Origin: Capitella teleta | Lineage: Eukaryota; Annelida; Polychaeta; Capitellidae | Assembly: GCA_000328365.1 (NCBI GenBank) | Contig: KB293301.1 | Span: 244,180 to 308,179, forward strand | Direction: 5' to 3' | DNA length: 64,000 bases | Shown: positions 37,101 through 50,260 of the stretch, in pieces | How the letters are laid out: each line of letters starts with the position of its first letter | How positions within the stretch are numbered: the stretch's first letter is position 1 | Notes under the pieces: generated by a model | Databases searched by the model: none | What the model saw: only the letters and a program-made list of their open reading frames with translations | Told to the model about the DNA's origin: nothing | Translations under genes and position numbers: made by a program

Positions 37101-38177
37101 AGTGAGTCGGCCAGCCAATCATCCTTGCGTATTTTTAGTGTCTAAACCGTGCATAAATTACATACTATTACTTGTATTAACGACCTCAATCATGCTCTTG
37201 AACACACATTCCCAATAATGTACGCCAATAATACCAACATCTTTATCTCTGGTATAAATTCATACATGAACTGACAGATCGAATCCTTCAATGCAGACCT
37301 GATTAATATAAATTTGTGGTTTATTGCAAATAGGTTATTCCTCAATTTATAAAAAACACACTCCATTCTTTTCACCCTTAACACCAGACTCGGAAATTTA
37401 CAATTCAATCTGAAATTCGACAATGCTGCAATCGACACAGTCAAACAAACAAACTTCCTTAGAGTAGTCATTGATAGTGCTTTGACATGGTCACCTCACA
37501 TAACACATATCTGTAAAAAGATAGCAAAATCAACAGGAAGTATAAAAAAGGTATCAAAATTTCAAACCTGTGACACACTTTGCTTACTGTATAATACCTT
37601 AATATATTCATACATTACATCCTGTAACTTAATTTGGGGCAAGACCACCAAAGTGCATCTTGATCATCTTCTGGCACAGAAACGTGTTGTAAGAATTATT
37701 TGCCAAGCTGAGTTTCTCACACACACAAACGCACTATTTAAAAATGCAATATTTTAAAAATACACAATCTGTTCACTATATCCTGCTCCAACTTCATAAT
37801 GAAACTAAAACTAAAGTTTAACCTCTTTCCTGCCTCGTTCTCTGAAATATTCTTACCCATTCTCAATACTCCCCAACACTCTCATAACACTTGAAGTCAA
37901 GCAAATAACTCTCCCAAATGTTCGTACTTCGATCAGGCAAACCTCCATTCTCTATCAAGCTCCAAAACTGATCAACTCATTATTACTGCCTCATAATCTG
38001 TTAGATAAATTTAAAAAGGCTGCAAAAAGAATACTCAAATTCCTCTGTATAAATTCATATGGATCATAATCATGTACGTCTTTTTTCTCAATTATTACTA
38101 CTTCGTTTTTGGTCTACCTTGTGCATCTCTACTAGTATACCATAAATTGTTTATGTATATTTAATAATTATTCTGTT

Positions 38178-38227
38178 NNNNNNNNNNNNNNNNNNNNNNN
38201 NNNNNNNNNNNNNNNNNNNNNNNNNNN
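38178..38227. other. assembly gap (50 N)
   Basis: Fifty N characters, next to a long T run; the true length of missing sequence is unknown. Confidence 1.
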
Positions 38228-38462
38228 AAATTTTTTTTTTTTTTTTTTTTTTTTTTTCCTTCATTTATTTTTTCCCTTCAACTCGTTTTTTTTGTCTTCT
38301 GTTCTGTTCAGTTTATATGCTCAAAAACATTTTATATTTAAGATAAATTCAGTGCACATAAGCCTTCAGGCTTCTTTGGCAATTGCAGCATTGTATTTCT
38401 ATTTATTGTATTGTATTATTGTATTTGTGTGTAATGTCTTCTGCTTTTGTTTGTTGCAATAA

Positions 38463-38463
38463 A

Positions 38464-38537
<74 letters not shown>
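38463..38537. repeat. (ATT)n microsatellite, probable LINE tail
   Basis: About 24 copies of ATT directly after the LINE 3' UTR. Confidence 0.97.
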
Positions 38538-38538
<1 letters not shown>

Positions 38539-38707
38539 ATAAACAATTAGGGTAATGCACGCCCCACAGTGGTTTACAGTATCACAGTGGGGATACGGAT
38601 GACGGAGAATGTCCGGCTTATCATTTGCATATCATTAACGGACGGTGAATTGTGCGGGTGAGACGGCGAATTGTGTGGAGTGGGACAGAGAATTGTGTGG
38701 AATTTGA

Positions 38708-40822
38708 ATAATCATTCATTATTCGAGAAATCCTGCATTGTTTACAACAAATGATACGTGCAGATACCAACCAGTCCATCTGGCTATCACTTGGTATCAT
38801 CCATGTAGCTGTGGGGTGTACAGTTTTCAAACGTAAGATCGCACAGTTTGACCACCCCCATCAGAATCGACCTTTCGCACACATTTTTGTTTATAGAAAT
38901 TGATAACAACTACATATGACCATGTTGTATTGATGGAATGTTCGATATAGTGGCACCTGTCGTTTGGATGTGATTTCAGTGAAATTTGATTGCTCATTGG
39001 AGAAAATGCAATTTTCTTGTCTGCAAGGATCGGTGAGACTGCGAATTGTGAGGGTGAGACGGCGAATTTTAGATGGTGGAGGTTTGGTGCAATGCAAATC
39101 ATCGCCTGAGATGATCAAACGCAATAGATTGCCCTCAAAGGAAGCAATTGACCAATTAATTATGTAAAAACCTAAGCCCTCAGGCCATTTAGAGTCTCGC
39201 ACAAGAACGTTGGAAGAATTTTAACTTGTAATATAACAATAACACAAGAAATAAGAGACTTTGGTGGTACCAATTGTACATGACTTGTGACATACTCACG
39301 AAAACACTCATGCATCTTTGCATTTTTTTGTGGTGAGTCTTTTGCAAACAAGTTCTCTCTAGTTGGGCATACCAAAAGGCGCCATGCTCAGATGGTATGA
39401 GGCTTTGAACCATGTATATATAGGCTTATATTTTCATTATCGGCTATGAAGTATCGTATTATTGGTATATGCAATTAATTTATCATGCTATACATAAGGT
39501 TTTTATATCATGCCTCACATGGTACATCTTGCCTTTTTGTGAGTTGTTCTTCTTTTCATTATTTATGCAGTGTGCAGGGCGCCATTAATTCATTTTGTTA
39601 TGTGAAACATGTTTCATTTGTTATTGTTTGTCTTCATTTTCTATTAAATCAGACGGTTACTTTTGATTTCTGAGTTATTTATTACATGGCAATTCACTCA
39701 ATTCACATTTCTAATTTAATCTTTCAATCGCTCATGTCGAGTCTTTTGAACAGTTAGAATATATGGCAAAATAAACGCTTGTGTTTTCACAGTAAATAAA
39801 CAGTCTGATCAACCGTCTCTCATTGGCTCTTCACACTCGCCATAATTATAATTATTGTATATGTTGGGTGGCTTTGATTTACCTTCTGAAATACACATAG
39901 ACAAATGAGAAATCGACCAATTAGCAGAAAAGTAATAATATGTTGTAATATAGTGATAAATATAAAAAAAAAATAAAAATAAAAAAAAAATCATTCTTTG
40001 GTCCTACAAAGTTTGGCATCGATTTTTAGTGTTCTTTTCTTTTTGTCACTGCGTTTCTTGAATCGATGTACCTTAAATGTACTAGTATTTGACTGAAATG
40101 TTTGAGAAAGAAAGATTGAGACATGAATACCCTGTCTGAAAAAATAATGCAGCATGCAAGAAAGTACTATTAAGTGGCCCTGTATGTCAGGATGTGAACA
40201 CCTCGAATCATGTGTGTGTGTCACAAGTCATGTTCAATTGGTATCACCAAAGTCTCTTATTTCTCATATTATTGTTATATTACAAGTTAAAACTCTTCCA
40301 ACGTTCTTGTGCGAGACTTTAAATGGCCTGAGGTTTTTATATAATTAATTGGTCAATTGCTTCCTTTGAGGGCAATCTATTGCGTTTGATCATCTCAGGC
40401 GATGGTTTGCATTGCACCAAACCTTCACCATCTAAAATTCGCCGTCTCACCCTTACAATTCGCCGTCTCACCCTTACAATTCGCCGTCTCACCCTCACAA
40501 TTCGCCGTCTCACCGGTCTTTACAGGCAAGAAAATTGCAATAAGCGGTTAAACTTCATTGAAATCACATCCAAACGACAGGTGACACTACGTACATCGAA
40601 CATTCCATCAATTCGACATGGTCATATGTTGTTGTTATCAATTTCTATAAACAAAAATGTGTTTTGATGGTGATGGTCAAACTGTGCGAGTTTACGTTTG
40701 AAAACTCTACACCCCCACAGCTTCATGGATGATACCGGGTGATAGCCAGATGGGCTGGTTGGTATCTGCACATATCATTTGTTGTAAACAATGCATGATT
40801 TCTCGAATAATGAACGATTATA
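38708..40822. mobile_element. long inverted-repeat (foldback-like) element
   Basis: Left arm 38708-39296 and right arm 40206-40822 are reverse complements of each other at high identity. For example, AATGATTTCTCGAATAATGA-type outer ends and the ACGTTCTTGTGCGAGACT-type inner blocks pair across the element. A spacer of about 900 bp (39297-40205) separates the arms. Both arms carry a 20-bp minisatellite unit (ATTCGCCGTCTCACCCTTAC), about two copies on the left and four on the right. No transposase frame is seen. I could not identify a target duplication, partly because a pogo-like element abuts the right end. Confidence 0.75.
40436..40517. repeat. 20-bp minisatellite, four copies
   Basis: Tandem copies of ATTCGCCGTCTCACCCTTAC inside the right arm. 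Related units occur at 39029-39068 and just outside the left arm at 38643-38700. Confidence 0.9.
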
Positions 40823-40826
40823 TATA

Positions 40827-42461
40827 CAGTGAAACCCCCGCTAACTCGAATTTGTAGGGACCAGCAAAAACACTTCGACGAAGAGGGGTTTCGACGAAGA
40901 GGGGTTTTCGAATTCTCAACATTTTGGTAACGTTGTGATCTATGAGATGACGTTATGATAGCATATTGATCTTAAATTACGTTATGATAGCGCAATGACC
41001 TACCCTTGAACTTAAAGGGAGCGGGAACTGGTTACAAATGGACTTTGAGTCGTTATTTGATGCACCAAAAATGATTCCTATGCCTGGCCCACACAAGGAA
41101 TATCATCGCTAACGATTTCGCGGGAGATATATTGCTAATTAGGCGTGACGTCAGACGCTGTGATGAAAGACCGAGTTCCCCATCTTTTACAATGGGCCTC
41201 ATCATATCACCGTGTCCTGCGACTAAACCCCTGGATATTTTTTTATTTTCTTTTCGGAAATAGATAGAATAATCATTTTGCACCACGCATGCGCTTTCGT
41301 TTCGTAAACAACAAACATGTCCTTTTATGGCGAAGATGGCCTGCTCTGATTGGCTGAAATCTATAGCTTCACGAGGACAACGGGTACAATCACGGCAAGC
41401 CCTCAGCTGACGTTTGCCTCCTATACTTTGCAATGGAAGCCATTCTCCAATAGGCGCAATGCTAACCCCGATATTCGGAATGCATTATTTCCTTACGCTT
41501 GCATCCAGGCATGGTGTTATTGGTACGGAATGCTATCAATTGGTGTTATGAGTCAATAGAACATCACTTAAAATTTAGTTCCCCATCCCTTTTTAAAGCT
41601 GGCAACACACGAACAAAACAAAAAAAAAAATAAAACGATTTGTTTACGTTGTTTACTACAAAATATACCAAATCGGTCCTGAGAGGGGGGGATTATTTGT
41701 TCTTGCCGCCTTCAATCACAGCATCCTGTCACCTCCACTCTTTATAATGCGCTTGAATCTTCTCGGAATTTTTGATCCAAGTTGACAGGGTGCTTGGTGG
41801 GATTCCAAACTTATCGGCGATGGCCTTTTTCTTCCCTCCAGCTTCAGCTTCTCTGATCGCAAGGAACTTGGTCTCCAGGGTGACACACGTGATCTTTCGT
41901 TTAGTCGCCATTATTGCAGAGATGTCTCGCAGAGATTCGTCGACAGACTGATTAATTTGTTGTGACGAATGATCGGGTTTTATACCGATGGGCAGAGTTT
42001 GTTTATTGTTGATGTTTCCCGCCTCTTCAACATCTGAGGCTATACCGCTTTCTGTAATCGTCTTCATCAAAGACGCCTTCATGTGTTTTACTCCGATCGA
42101 AAATCCACTACATGCTCTCTCTTCTACTGTTAACCAAGAATCGGGAACAAAAGAACGCTTGCTGCTAATTGAACCTTTGAACATGGCGACTGTCCAAAAC
42201 AGTAAACAGAGTTGTGTTAATTGCAATTAGCGAAAGAGTTCTTTGATCTAAAAAAAAAAAAAAACTTCGACGAATACGATTCGATTTTGCTCAAGGGACC
42301 GAAATATATGTTCGATGAACAGGGTTTTTCGACGAAGCAGGGTTCGAGGAATCCGAGCAATCTGTAATGCTAAAGTATAAGGGAGTCGTCAGGACTTTGA
42401 CAACACTTCGACGAAGAGGGGTCTTCAAGTTATCCGTTTTCCAGTTAGCGGGGTTTCAATG
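40827..42461 (-). mobile_element. pogo/Tigger-like DNA transposon with only a DNA-binding ORF
   Basis: 1635 bp bounded by CAGTGAAACCCCCGCTAACT (left) and the reverse complement of CATTGAAACCCCGCTAACTG (right), with TA at both sides (40825-40826, 42462-42463). Subterminal repeats CTTCGACGAAGAGGGGT occur near both ends. A minus-strand frame (41729 to about 42180) encodes MATKRKITCVTLETKFLAIR followed by KKKAIADKFGIPPSTLSTWI, a CENP-B/pipsqueak N-terminal helix-turn-helix. It then stops, with no second HTH and no DDE catalytic domain. It is non-autonomous, or the ORF is a domesticated DNA-binding peptide. Confidence 0.82.
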
Positions 42462-42463
42462 TA

Positions 42464-43318
42464 GTATATACATGTATCATATATGAATTTCAGCCCCAGG
42501 CCATTTATTTGTAACAAAGTTGATCAACAAAAAGAAAACTTGAACATTTTTTATTTCAATAGAGTAACAATTATAGTCGAGTTTGAAATTTAGTTTTTAT
42601 GATCGGCTAACCAGAAAAAATTGTGAAAATCATCTTATCACTCAGTTCACCTAGTCTCATGTACCTGTGATCAAGCTTTTTTCGCAATCGAGCTTTGGTT
42701 ATTGCATTATTCTGCTGTTTCCATGAGAACAAGGATTATCACATGCTAAGTATGACTTAATAGAAAATGAAATTATTATTAGTAATTTATGTATTTTCAT
42801 AAACATTAACATTCATGAAAAGAAAGAAAACAAACATTCACCTGGAGATTTTACCATACCGTGCTATAAAGCCAAAATTAAACTCTCAAAAATAATCAAA
42901 AAAAGTTTTTCAACCAATTGATGGATCAACTCAATAATTAGCAGCACAAGAAGAAAGAATGCAACTCAATCAACTTATTTTCAAATCCTGATGAGGTGAA
43001 TTTCTATTGGTTCTGATTGTTATTTCATCAAGTAGTGGTACTCATGGTTCCTGAGAGAGATATGAATCATTTGATATGATGCAGATAACGCCAGGTTATC
43101 TGCCCCTAGCTAAGTAATTGAATGCCCACCGCAACATACGGCTCTGCAACACGTGCAATGTCGATTGAATAAATACAAAAGCTATAAACCCCAAGAGCAT
43201 TGAGAAATCAGAAAAGGAGAAAACTTTCATTTGTAATAGGCACAATAGTTCCCTCTACAAACAGGATTACAGACATGATATCAGAGATGTTGGAACTGGA
43301 CGCAACAACGTTCACTTG
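42464..43318. other. spacer and presumed 3' UTR of MAP3K4
   Basis: AT-rich sequence with no open frame or repeat that I can support. Confidence 0.55.
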
Positions 43319-46300
43319 CTAGTCATCTTCTGAGTAAACCTACAGAGAAAAAATGGTTACAGCATAAGACTGAGGGATGCCTCACCTTCACAAAATGGTG
43401 TTCCTGTAATTGAGACGCAGTTGATCGAAGCTTTGGGTCATGTTCTAAGCATGAGCTCAGGAATTCTTGGCCCTCAGGGCTGAGTGATTCTGGGATGGCA
43501 GGAGTGGCTCCCATGCCAACTTTGAACATGATCTGGTAATTGTGCTGCAACTCAGGCCAAGGTCTCTGTGTAAAATTAAAATATAACACATCAACCTCAC
43601 AATCACACAAATTGTACCTTTCCCGTGGCCATTTCGATGACCACACATCCGAGACTCCATATATCAGATGCACGTCCTGAGCCAGAATCACTGCTAGTTA
43701 TCACTTCTGGTGCCATGTATGCTGTTCAAAGAGTGGTCAATTAAGAGAGTCCTGCTAACCTCAAGCAATTCTCACCAGCAGTTCCCACTGCATTAACAAT
43801 CTCCCCAGGCATTGTGTTAGGATTTGTTAGTTTTATTGAGCATCCGAAATCCCCTAGCTTCACTGGACCATTAGATGTCACAAAAATATTTGCTCCTGTA
43901 AATATATAACTACATAAAGCAGAGTACATAAGGTTCACTGGACCTTTGATGTCCCTGTGCACTATGCCGTGATCATGCAAAACGTTGACGGCCACCAGCA
44001 GCTCATTGGTGTATTTTCTGATCATGGCTTCAGGTAATCCTTGCTTGGCGACTTCCTCAATCGTGCCTTCCGCACAATACTCCATAAAGATCAGCATCTC
44101 TTCCTACAGAATTAGAGAGAATTATTTTTGCCAGGCATGCAAAATCAACACGAACCCTGTGCACTTCAACTCCATAGTAACGAACAAGGCTTGGGTGTGA
44201 AATCTCCTCAAAGATTTTTATCTCATCTGCGATGTCTTTGATTGTTTGGTAATCATTGGGTGCAAAGCGCAACTGAAAAAGAGATGACTTTATCACGCCG
44301 TTGAATAAATTTGAACCACTCACCTCTTTCATGGCCATCAACTGAGCAGAATCCATATTGATCGCAGTGTATACCTTACCAAACTGACCCTCACCTAACA
44401 ATGATATGTGAGCACGTATAACAATTATACACAAGAGTCCACACTGACCAATCTTATTGCCACGCTGCCATTTGAAATTGACTTTGCGAACATTGATGTG
44501 GATATCTACTTCCACCTTCTGACTGGTCACACGACCGATTACCCGTTTCTGGAATAGTTGGTTGGCTCTGGAATGCTCTAGAGCTGTAATCTTTTTGGTC
44601 ATCTCCTTGAGATGAGGCGGAGGGGGAGGGTCAAGGAGGTCAAGGCCATCCACCTCAGACTGCATTGATTCCTTGCTGACTGTAGTGCAGCAGGAGTATG
44701 AGGAGATTGTTGTCCATGAGGCAAGCACTCACCTTTCCTGCCTTTGTTAGAATCAAACACATTGGGAGCCTCGTCTGATAATGGAAGTGAGAGGTCATGG
44801 TTGGATTCTCCACTGGTGGTGTAAGATGCTGAAGAACTCTTTTTGATACCTGCTCAGAGCCACTGTGAGAAGGAAATGAGGAGAAGTGAGCCTACCTGAA
44901 GCAATGAGAAGGTGAGGAGTGGCAGGTTCGCTTTGGACGGAGCGGGTGGAGAGATTGCGATGGAATGGACGGGAGGAAGCTTCAGGACACGAGATATTAC
45001 GCATGACGCCAGGGAGATGGCGTGGAGAGTAGCTATCTGACGTATTCATGCGGGGTCCTTGAGAGAAAGCGCTTTAATCCTAAGCAGAGAGGGATGCTGG
45101 GATTAAAGCCCACCTGATGCGAGCGATGAACTAGGAGATCCCTTGTCCCCTATGACGTGCGATATGCAACTGTTGATGCAGCTTTTCAACTCCTGTAAAA
45201 TTCCATGCATCCGAATCGCTCAGCAAACGAAACAATGAAAACTCACTGTGAATTCCTCATCACTCACAGCTGCCAACACACGAGGTTCACAGGCAGCGAT
45301 CAAGAACTCCAAGCCTTGATTGGCCCACCTGGGGAGTATCGCTTGTAATCATGATGACTGGATTAATTAGAAATGATACCTTGGTCTCAGACCTCTGCCT
45401 CGTTCACATTTCTCGGCCACAAACTTCATCCATTGCTTAGCAAATGAGACGAGTGAGCGCGAGAGGTTTCGTCTGCACTCTCCTGAAACCAGACGCACCA
45501 CTTCCTTGTGATACTGCAGAACAGTGCACGAGTGTAACCAATAACACAGAATTCACAACAAACCTCAAATCCAAAGTTATAACATTGGTGGAGGGTTTCC
45601 CGATACAACTTCTGAATGTTTGCTTTCTCAGCCTCGTCCATCTCAGCAATACCGTCAAGAGTGAGCTTCTCATCAACCTGCGTGATGCATGTTGCGACCT
45701 TTTCTCTGAGGTCTAAGGCTGCCAGCTGAGGAACACCTCATACAGAATATATAAAATGAGAAAAAAATTTTAATACCTTAAGCTCGGTGAGAGACTCAGC
45801 AATGGCCTGGTGGCAGGATGTCTGCTCATTAGCTAACATGATTACATCACCCATCAAACGTTGGAATTCTCGATGCTGAGTGCCCAAGTGAGAGGAATGC
45901 ATTACCACGAACAGCAAGCCTTCCACCTTGAAAGAAGAAATAATAAAAACTGATAGATTAAGAATGTAATCTAACCTGGATGTGTGAGAGGGCAATGGTG
46001 GTTTCGGCTGTTGGTGCTACTTTCAGAGTGCAGCCATCCCAGGCCAAGCAGGCAGTGTTCTTGTCCTCACAGCTGATGAGCAGGAGATATCCCTCAGCAT
46101 TAGTGGCCACGGTCGATGCCATGTCTTCTCTGCCGCATGTTACATTGAGCAGTTGCAGAATGAGGCCTGTGTTCTCTTTGATGCGCGATGGAACGAACAT
46201 CAAATGATCTGAGCGATGAGGAGTGTGAATCTAATAAGTAAGCAATGATTAGCAAATTAAAAATTGTAATTTATTTTGAAGACATACCATAACATGGCCA

Positions 46301-49300
46301 GTTTCTTTTAATTGTTCAAACAATTGATCTCTGCTGACAGTCACATTGAAATCAGCAGCCAGCTCAAGATCCTGTACAAAAAAAAAAATACAAGTTAATA
46401 TTGGCATTTTACAACACACTATTAGCTAGCCTTGCGAAGACTCTTGGCAAAACCGAGGGCTTTTGAAGCACGCTCCCTTGCTTCGTGAAAATGCTCCTTG
46501 AATCGACGACAACACTGGATAATGGCTTGTCGCACCTCATTTGATCGAGAGCAAATACGAGGTGGAGTTTCCTCATTTTCCTCCTCGTCCTCATCATTGC
46601 TAGGGTGTTCCTCTGTACTTGTGTCCACTTCATGATCATAAGGCATTGAGTCATACTGAGAGAAGCATTCGTCCACTCCATTGTCCAAGAAGTCAGAAAT
46701 GGAGCGCATAAGGCTGCTGGCCATCAGACTGAAATCAAAGGAATCAGATTCCAGACGCAAAACATCTCTTAAATCACTGACCAGAAGCGATTGGCGGCTT
46801 TGGCTTCACCTCCTCGTATGTGGGGGCAGACACGCTTAGTGAAATTCCACTCATCTTCAAGGAAGTTCTTGAGCCGCTTAGACATGTCCAACTCAGTCAT
46901 CTCTTGAATTCCAGTCATCCATGTTTGTAGATACGAGAAGTAAACCTGAAATAAAAGCAAGCTTTCAGTAGAGAATCTAGTAAATAGTCTTAAATACAAG
47001 CACACACATTCAGCATTTGTTTCAAGTCTTCTTCAAAATCTTCAAGCGCTGCTTCATGTTTCTCCAGCTCCTCCTGGTCAGCCACAGCGGCCACCATAGA
47101 AGCCCAGTAGCGACGCACTTCCACGCCAGCATAAAGAACCTCCTTGCATTCTTTAATAAGCTGCAATACATCCTAAAGTTACAGAGCAAAATGTGAGAAT
47201 GACAATCACCTGTCGAACACTGAGCAAGGAAGGATCTGCCTCAGGCTGCTGCTCCAAGCGAAGACGAAGGGCTTCATGCAGAACATCAAGTGGAATGCGC
47301 ACCAGAAAGAGGTAGAGGGGACGGAATGAAGGCAGACCCATTTCCTCAAAGCGCTGCACCCATATTTCTTCTCCACAGACATCACGTGGAGGATATTCCA
47401 TTTCGTCAACGGACATGAAAATCCCCTTCTGTTCAGCAGGTCATTCGGAGTAACACATACTTCAATGTGCACTCAGAATCACTTACCTTACAAGATTTAT
47501 TTCCATCTTTCTTTGAGCGATCTAGGGCACAGCGTGCCCTCCTTAAAGTGCCATGCAGAATGCTCGGTAGCCGCATGTGCGCTTTCTTCAAACCCATCTT
47601 CCGTAATGTCTTATCCACAAAATTCCGGTAGATTGAAGTGCTGGTCTGTTGTGAAAGACTTATATTGCTGGCAGATTTCACGATAAATGATGATGATCTC
47701 TGTTGTGGTGAGGAAGAATTTGGAGTGCTTTCACCGGGGCTTGAGGGAATAGAGTCTGATATGTTGAAACGCACATTCTTGGCACTGGAATTGGGACTGC
47801 TATTGGATAAGGGGGATCCTTGTAGTTTTAGAGCATTCTGCATATCGTCTCCCCGATCCTCATCCCCACTCTCATCTTCATCATCTCCGTCCACATCTTC
47901 AACACAGATGTCTGGACCAAGAGTGCTGCTGCTCTCTGATTGACGGAAATCCAACCGCATCCAAGGCCATTCGAGATCTTTGATCTGATCCACGCACAAG
48001 ACCTTGGCGATTATCCTAACTTTTCGACCGAGATCACGAGTGACATTGGTCCACAAACATAAAGTGTCAACCCGTCGCTGGAATTCTTCAGAGGCATACA
48101 ACGGGTAGTCTTTACCCATTGCCCTGCAACTGGGATACAGAGCCTCTATTTTCTCCAGTCTTACTAACAATGCCTCAACTTGCTCTAAAGCATACTCTAG
48201 ATTGTGAACGCATCTGTGCAGATTTGGATCAGATGCTGATGTCTGTGTCTCATGGTCTATTATGCCATCGAGTGAGTTGATGTAATCGCCCTCACCCATG
48301 AAATTCTCCAATTCCAACAGAGAAATCCCCGGTCTGGGTAACAAAAGTTTGTACGAGAGCACTTCCTCAAGCACACTTGGAACTAAGTCACGAGCACGGA
48401 GCAGGAACGCATCCTGCTCCGGCATGGATCGACCCCAATGCCAGGCCTGCAGCTCCAACCAGATGAGGTCATTCAACTGGTTCTGCCAAAATTCAATTTG
48501 TTCTGAGCTCATTTGACGTGTGAATGGCAGACCTAACTCTGACTTGCTTCCCACGTCTTTGTCCTTGTCTTTTTTCGAGTTACCCAATTTAATGAGCATG
48601 GAGAAAGTCTTGTAGAATTGAAACCTGTCAGGGGGGCATTCCACATGGCTAAGAGACAGACGTTTGGATTTTGCAGGTTTGCTGTCAGCAACATCAGCCC
48701 TTTCATTGTCTGCAGTTACCGGTTTCAAGCTCAAGTAGCGGCTTTTTGTGTCAATGGGTTGTCTCAACATGGCAGGCATGGTACATGATGTATCTAATGA
48801 GGTCAAATCAGAGGCGCTAAACTTATAATCCCGATCATAAGCTCTGGACGTGGTGAAACTCTTGTCCATTGTATTCCGACCACGTGGTTTTCTCCTTGAA
48901 TTTGGTGAAGTCTGACCATCGTAGAACATCTGATCATCTTCCTCAATTGACAGGCTGCTCAACACACTCTCCACTGACACAGGGGCTTTGTCGCGGGCTT
49001 TCTCAAAACTCCTTCTTCCAATGTAAGCTTTTTGAACTTTGAAGACTTCTTTCGCCACTTTCTGTCGGGTTCCTTTGACACGCTCCTTGGATAACTTCCT
49101 GGCACGTGGGTTGGCTGGTGGTGTCACGCCATACTTGTATTTATCAAACACCCCTTTCTCTAAATCCAAGGAGCTGCTGGGTGATTCAGGTTCATTACTG
49201 GATTCTGAGGATGGATCCACCAGCTTCACAATCCCATCACCATCAGGCTTTAATCTGAAATAAATACACACACAATCGACTTATGATTGTATATGGTCAT

Positions 49301-49776
49301 AATAGTGTCATAATGATATTGGATTAATGGTACCAAATGAATGGCTTGATTGCTAATCAGCTAATAGGGACTAATATTTTAATAGGCCCTATTGGTTATG
49401 TTGATGATTGCAATATTTGTAATAGTTCCATTACTACCATTACTCATTTGCATTAAGCTTGAGGGTATGGTTTTTGAGTGCAAACATGTTTATGATAACA
49501 TCAAATTGACCTTTTCACTCATGATCATCAAATTATATTATCAAATTTAATCATTATTAATTGAATCAGTGAATGAGCGAATCAATCACTATTCACTGAT
49601 GACTGAATCACTCAATCAGTGAATGAGTGATTCTGATTGAAGGAATAATTGAATGATCAGATAAAATTAAAAGGCATTCTCGAAATTGGCATGAGGACAT
49701 ACGGTTCGTATTCCAACGGATTGAAATCTTCCTTGGGAGATTTGGAAAGGTTGTCAGAGCCTTGATCACTGGCCAT
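43319..49776 (-). CDS. MAP3K4: mitogen-activated protein kinase kinase kinase 4 (MEKK4)
   Basis: A serine/threonine kinase that activates the p38 and JNK pathways through MKK4/MKK6 and is switched on by GADD45 proteins. Start at ATG 49776 ([20 protein letters not shown], exon 49703-49776). The large second exon (47487-49254) carries the conserved N-terminal region, including [20 protein letters not shown] and the [20 protein letters not shown] block. Middle exons hold the helical GADD45/autoinhibitory part ([40 protein letters not shown]). The kinase domain is C-terminal: [16 protein letters not shown], the hinge [38 protein letters not shown] and YMAPEVITS with [17 protein letters not shown]. 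The last exon has only seven codons (43319-43339, YSEDD end). One intron (46766-46809) is just 44 nt, and one donor near 46433 appears to be GC rather than GT. All catalytic residues are present and the length (about 1,500 aa) is normal. Confidence 0.95.
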
Positions 49777-50260
49777 TTTTTCCGGTTACGGTCATTTACA
49801 CAAATATTTCACTGCACACTGGATCAGTGTGAAAACTGCCATCGACTCTTATCTTTTTCCTAGTTGGATGCATAGTACTTGAAAAAGTTTAACGCTAGCG
49901 AGATAATGGATAGCTCCGCCTTTTTTATATTATTATGAGTAATTTTGCCAGGGTGTAATTTTCTTGTGATCAGACGAAAATGACCTGAAATACTCTATCG
50001 CCATGTTTTTGCATGTGGGTCCTTGTAACTCTTCTTGTGCAGGTCGATTGACCCTTAAATTATTGAAGGAACCCCTATTTGTGCAGAAAAGGTTTCGATA
50101 CAAGAAGAAATGGGTTAGTTGAGGACATTTTGTGCATTTCTGAATTATCGCCCTTCAATCATGACGTACGATATTATGCGTTATGATTTGCATTCAATAA
50201 CGTTGTGATTTCATGAAATTTGTATGTAGAATATTCCTTATTCATCGATCACGGTAAATA
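49777..50260. other. upstream region of MAP3K4
   Basis: Probable MAP3K4 promoter and 5' UTR. No exon of another gene is seen. Confidence 0.5.

Larger units (their letters stand above)
37110..38540 (+). mobile_element. 5'-truncated, decayed LINE with 3' tail
   Basis: Plus-strand frames give YANNTNIFISG-like text near 37215 and FLRVVIDSALTWSPHITHIC, IAKSTGSIKKVSKF, LIYSYITSCNLIWGKTTKVH and LDHLLAQKRVVRII. This is the thumb part of a jockey/CR1-like RT. Later text (TSILYQAPKLINSLLLPHNL) is the usual C-terminus. A 3' UTR containing CATAAGCCTTCAGGCTTCTT leads into the (ATT)n run at 38463-38537, a common LINE tail. Several stops and frame changes show it is dead. A 50-base gap of N lies inside. 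Confidence 0.8.

Noticed and set aside
41053-41433. 126-codon minus-strand frame inside the pogo-like element
   Set aside because: I looked for DDE transposase motifs and found none; probably chance or heavily decayed.
42980-43010. CTGATGAG word resembling a hammerhead ribozyme core
   Set aside because: No matching GAAA and stems at the required spacing.
47638-47943. Plus-strand frame rich in Ser and Pro
   Set aside because: Antisense shadow of the long MAP3K4 exon, where acidic and Ser codons leave the reverse strand open.
49555-49665. AATCAGTGAATGAG-like repeats in MAP3K4 intron 1
   Set aside because: Looked at as a possible regulatory array; too degenerate and AT-rich to claim more than a weak local repeat.
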